Shown here piece by piece: positions 60,501-64,000 of a DNA stretch of 64,000 nucleotides (positions are counted from its first letter, which is position 1; every line of letters begins with the position of its first letter). The notes below the pieces were generated by a model, which was given only the letters and a program-made list of their open reading frames with translations, searched no databases and was not told the origin of the DNA. Origin of the DNA: Cymbomonas tetramitiformis (lineage: Eukaryota > Chlorophyta > Pyramimonadophyceae > Pyramimonadales > Pyramimonadaceae); the NCBI GenBank assembly GCA_001247695.2, contig LGRX02027868.1, positions 1 to 64,000 of the forward strand, written 5' to 3'. A program made the position numbers and the translations under genes.

Positions 60501-62800
60501 ACTGAACTCGCAACTGACAAAACCCTTCACAAATCACGCTGATTTCACGCTGATTTCACTTCACAAAACCTAAAGTAGTCAGAAAAACCTCTCAAGGTGT
60601 CTCAACTTTGATTTCTTTTTGGCGAGCTAGGGGCAGTTCAGATACCCGTTCAGGTGCGCTATCAGCATTTATTTTTCGAATCAGGTCCTGGGGAGGCATT
60701 TGTTCGAAAGCTGTCTCAGTATTAGCTTTCGGGCGTTGCTCGTGATTGCTCCCAAGGATGTAAGCGGCCGATATCATATCGGCTCGTCGTCGCGAAATAA
60801 CTCCCCGCGAGTGCTTCATAACACAGCGAACCCGGATTTCCAGCAAATTCTCAGTCCTTTACAACAGTGTATGCAGCGTCCAGCAACTCTCCGGAGCTAA
60901 AAACTGACCGTCCCGACAGGAATTTCAGAGACAATGCATGCATAGTTTGGTTAGAAGTAAAGCAAACGACGGATGTGCGAAAACATGTTTGTACCTGAGG
61001 ATCTTGGAAGGCAAGATTCTGACTCATTTTAGAAATACCAACAGTAAATCTACAGGCACCTTAGACAGCCCATCAAGGAGCTCCCAAAGGCCCCAGAAAA
61101 GGTGCGTTGCACAACTGTGAAGACCTCGCAGCACGCCACAGTTGGGCCAAGTCTTGGGGCTGTGGACAGGGGTACCTGCACTCCTTTTCGGTCGCCTTCC
61201 ATGTTAGAATCGAAAGTCTCGGCGTTTTCTGAGCTCATAGGGAGAACCAGTCTCAGTAAGTGTTTGCGCCGGCTTAGTGGTACATCGCTATCCAATATTT
61301 TGTATGTATACCATAGCGCCCTCGAGGTCGGTTCAGGCATATCCTCTTCACTGTAAAGTGGACTCGTCCGAGAGTCTTGAAATAACTTTTTGAAGCGATC
61401 GGGTGTGCTGGTGAGTCTAGTACCAACATACCGAGATAGTCCGTTCGCAAGGTTTACGTCTGTTTTCCCACCGCTAAAACAACACCGTCTGGTACTAATC
61501 AGAGAGCAGGTGTCTCGAAACTGCTTCACCCGGCAAGCAGCGATAGAAAAGTCGGCGTGCGTAGTTCCAACCCTGGTCATTGGGGAGTGCAAGATTGTTA
61601 AGCTTGCAAGAGTTTTGCGCCTCACAGTATGGCTTTGCAAGTGATGGGTGGGTGCACGTGGACACAGCGTCAGTGGAATGATAGAGTCACAACTTGAAAG
61701 TCTCTGGAAGCTATGACTTGAGACAAATCATCATCTATCCTCGTATGGTGGCGAAATTGAATACTTTACTGAAAAGAAAGGTTGTACTCTCGTTGTTTGG
61801 TGGATGCTGAAGTTCTTTTCAGTATTTCGAGAGAGAGTTCAAAAGATAGCAGGCATTAATCTTCGCTCCAGTCACAAGGAAGGGTGCTCTTCCACAGCGG
61901 TTATATCAATAACACCAGCTTATACGAATAATTTAACGAGTTTGAGGAGTTGAGTCCAAAGATCCAGACGTGAGACGAAAGCGTTTGAAGCAATAGAGCT
62001 CAACAGAACCTGACTGGTGGACACCGTGAACAGGGGAGTTGTCCTGTCGTTGTGAGCTCTTCTGAATCGAGAATGGATATGATATTTGTTTTGTTACTGT
62101 TTATACTCAATACAGTACTGTCTCTCGTAAGCCACATCCACACCAGAGCCAGACCCACCACCCACGCCAGACCGAGACGCCACACGCCAGACGAGAGCTC
62201 AGATGAGAGCACAGAGCAGACGAGAGCCAAGCCATCATGACGATCATGACGATATCACGATGAGCCTTGAGCCTATGAGCCATCATCGATCGCGAATTCG
62301 CGATCATAAATTCATCGCGATCATTGATCGTACGGTAAATCGTTATTTCATTAGTTCATTACAGTTTTGTGACACACCTACCCTACGGACCCCCCTAGCT
62401 ACCCTAGCTACCCAATAATCACACCTGTAAAGCAAGATGCATGTCACGGATAGGGTATCAGAGACGAGCACTACCGGAATATCCTAGTACACCAGATATC
62501 AGATAGTCTCGTACTCGTGTGGATAAACTGTATAAGATAAATAAACCCTAAGCTAGATATACCCGGAACGGTCTCGGACGGTTGATGAAGACGGTGAAAT
62601 ATATATATATATACATATATACATATATATATATTAGTCTACCTAAGAACAAAGCTGACAAGCGGTGGTCACGAAGGAACACTGTAAGTCTAAGATGAGA
62701 TAATCAGAATACAGGGTGTTCGTCAGGGTCATGACCGATGACATATGTCTCATACATGTCATACGTGTCATACCTGTCAGACATGTCATACCATGTCATG
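57600..62800. other. intergenic, no supported gene
   Basis: An (at)n tract lies at about 57813-57840, a pyrimidine-rich tract (58735-58830), a weak ~70-bp duplication containing ccgcctgtgcagttc (59610 and 59675), an 18-bp palindrome gatcgcgaattcgcgatc (62288-62305) and a second (at)n tract (62597-62635). A gggtatcagagacgag at about 62450 resembles a copia primer site, but no LTR was found. Short frames lack coding features. Confidence 0.4.
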
Positions 62801-62895
62801 TCATGACAGTCGGTCGCGTGATATATTATTATGACAGTCGGTCGCGTCATATATTATTATGACAGTCGGTCGCGTCATATATTATTATGACAGTC
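62800..62895. repeat. 28-bp tandem repeat, three copies
   Basis: gacagtcggtcgcgtcatat + attattat, preceded by shorter acatgtcata repeats (62745-62805). Confidence 0.85.
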
Positions 62896-64000
62896 GTCAG
62901 TACGGTCGACCATGATTGTACCTGTCGTCAGATGATAATGTCACATCATCTGTCATTATTCAAGGAAAGACTTGAATGACCCTGTCATCGAGAGTTCGTA
63001 CGTCGAACTCGAAGATGACAAGCAAGACACATCTTGAAGTACAAACAAGAACCATCTTTGCTTTAAGCATGTGCGGAACACGCATGCACAGCATGAACGA
63101 ACTATTCGTTATCACCATGCTGGTCGGTCAACCTATGTCTCGGGTTCACAACCCAATGGCGGTACTATCTATGATGATAGGAGACATATGGTATAAGATG
63201 AGGAAGCCGTTGGGCTTCAAGCAGTTCTTCACTCAGAGATTGCACTCATCACCCGCTATTACGTACACTCGCGTTGCTGTCCAACTTCGCAGTGTTTATT
63301 TGTATATTGATAATATATTCACGGCGCCTGTTTATCCCGCCGTATCATATGGTATTCTCCTAAAACTCGTCAAGGCACGAAAAGAGAACTCAAGTGTGAG
63401 TGCAGCGACAGAGATAGTATATTTCATATTGTTCGCAGGTTTGCAGGTGGGCGCATAAGCGACAGCGCTCGCAGTGATACTGAATATCTGCACAGCGAAT
63501 ATTGATATCTGCACGCTCGAATAATCGACAGAACAGAGTGCGCGAGGATAATCGTCGCATCGACAGATCGTATACAGCAGCAGAGCGGCATCTATACTGC
63601 GCGAAAAGGTGTGCATGCGCCAAACAAATGAACGGCGATCACACATGAGCGCAGAAGCGATTCGCAGCTGTAAGAAATTTATGTACAGCGATCACATATG
63701 CGCACAAGAATGATTCGCAGCTGTAAGAATTACGCAGTATGAGATGCGGGCACGGAAAACATCAGCGGAATCATGATCCGCGCGCAAATTAGCACTCGTA
63801 TGTCGTATCATGTGCTAAGTATATGGCGACAAAATGTGCTCTTCATCAACAGCGCGTACAATTGCGATATTCATGATTGCAATAAATCACTTGCAGCGCA
63901 CGATCATTATTTTGCAGTTTTGTGATGACGATGTCAATATGCAAAATGTCATCAATACACAGTCGTTATTGAAAGTTGCAATAATCATCTGCGCATCATA
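62896..64000. other. intergenic, no supported gene
   Basis: A 160-codon frame at 62976-63458 has no recognisable feature. A ~40-bp imperfect duplication (cgatcacacatgagcgca... and cgatcacatatgcgcaca..., both ending gattcgcagctgtaagaa) lies at about 63636 and 63688. Confidence 0.35.

Noticed and set aside
62440..62560. Copia primer site and LTR near gggtatcagagacgag
   Set aside because: No direct-repeat LTR partner or pol sequence found nearby.

Overview
The window is nuclear DNA of a unicellular eukaryote, probably a flagellated alga. Two spliced GT-AG host genes are visible: a flagellar coiled-coil protein (CFAP157-like, minus strand, 13.4-17.9 kb) and a plant/algal-type membrane glycosyltransferase-like protein (plus strand, 50.3-57.3 kb). 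Introns and intergenic DNA are packed with minisatellites. TTTAGGG-like repeats and the plant-like glycosyltransferase suggest a green (prasinophyte-type) alga such as Cymbomonas, but that assignment is inference.

The centrepiece (19,843-48,989, about 29.1 kb) is an integrated Polinton-like virus (PLV) bounded by inverted repeats of about 0.85 kb. Its AT-rich core (28.7-48.1 kb) encodes a tyrosine recombinase, a C5-cytosine methyltransferase, a probable N6-adenine methyltransferase, a SET-domain protein, a packaging ATPase, a penton-like minor capsid protein, a double-jelly-roll-type major capsid protein, a TVpol-like polymerase fused to a superfamily 3 helicase, two fibre-like proteins, a class-3-type lipase, a MYND zinc-finger protein and several small basic or hypothetical proteins. 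No large open frame is broken, so the provirus looks recent or still functional. Non-structural genes share an upstream motif TTTAACTT(T/A)AAGA; structural genes start just after AT-only TATA-like boxes. A ~125 bp inverted-repeat module from the TIRs recurs inside the virus at block boundaries, usually next to the TTTAACTT motif.

The left arm of the element (20.7-28.7 kb) is unusual. It holds a 175-bp tandem array in which every unit can encode the same short peptide, then a less AT-rich stretch with two host-like genes, a spliceosomal-type intron, GAGTT-rich satellites and a MITE-like element, then a 41-bp array of palindromic units beside the integrase gene.

Other regions: 0-2.5 kb holds a 92-bp satellite and a gag-like ORF with an adjoining LTR and primer site; 2.55-4.73 kb is an internally deleted Ty1/copia element with near-identical LTRs and a target duplication; 4.7-13 kb is intergenic DNA with repeats and few credible exons; 18.5-19.8 kb is a Harbinger-like non-autonomous DNA transposon ending 10 bp before the PLV; 57.6-64 kb has no recognisable gene.
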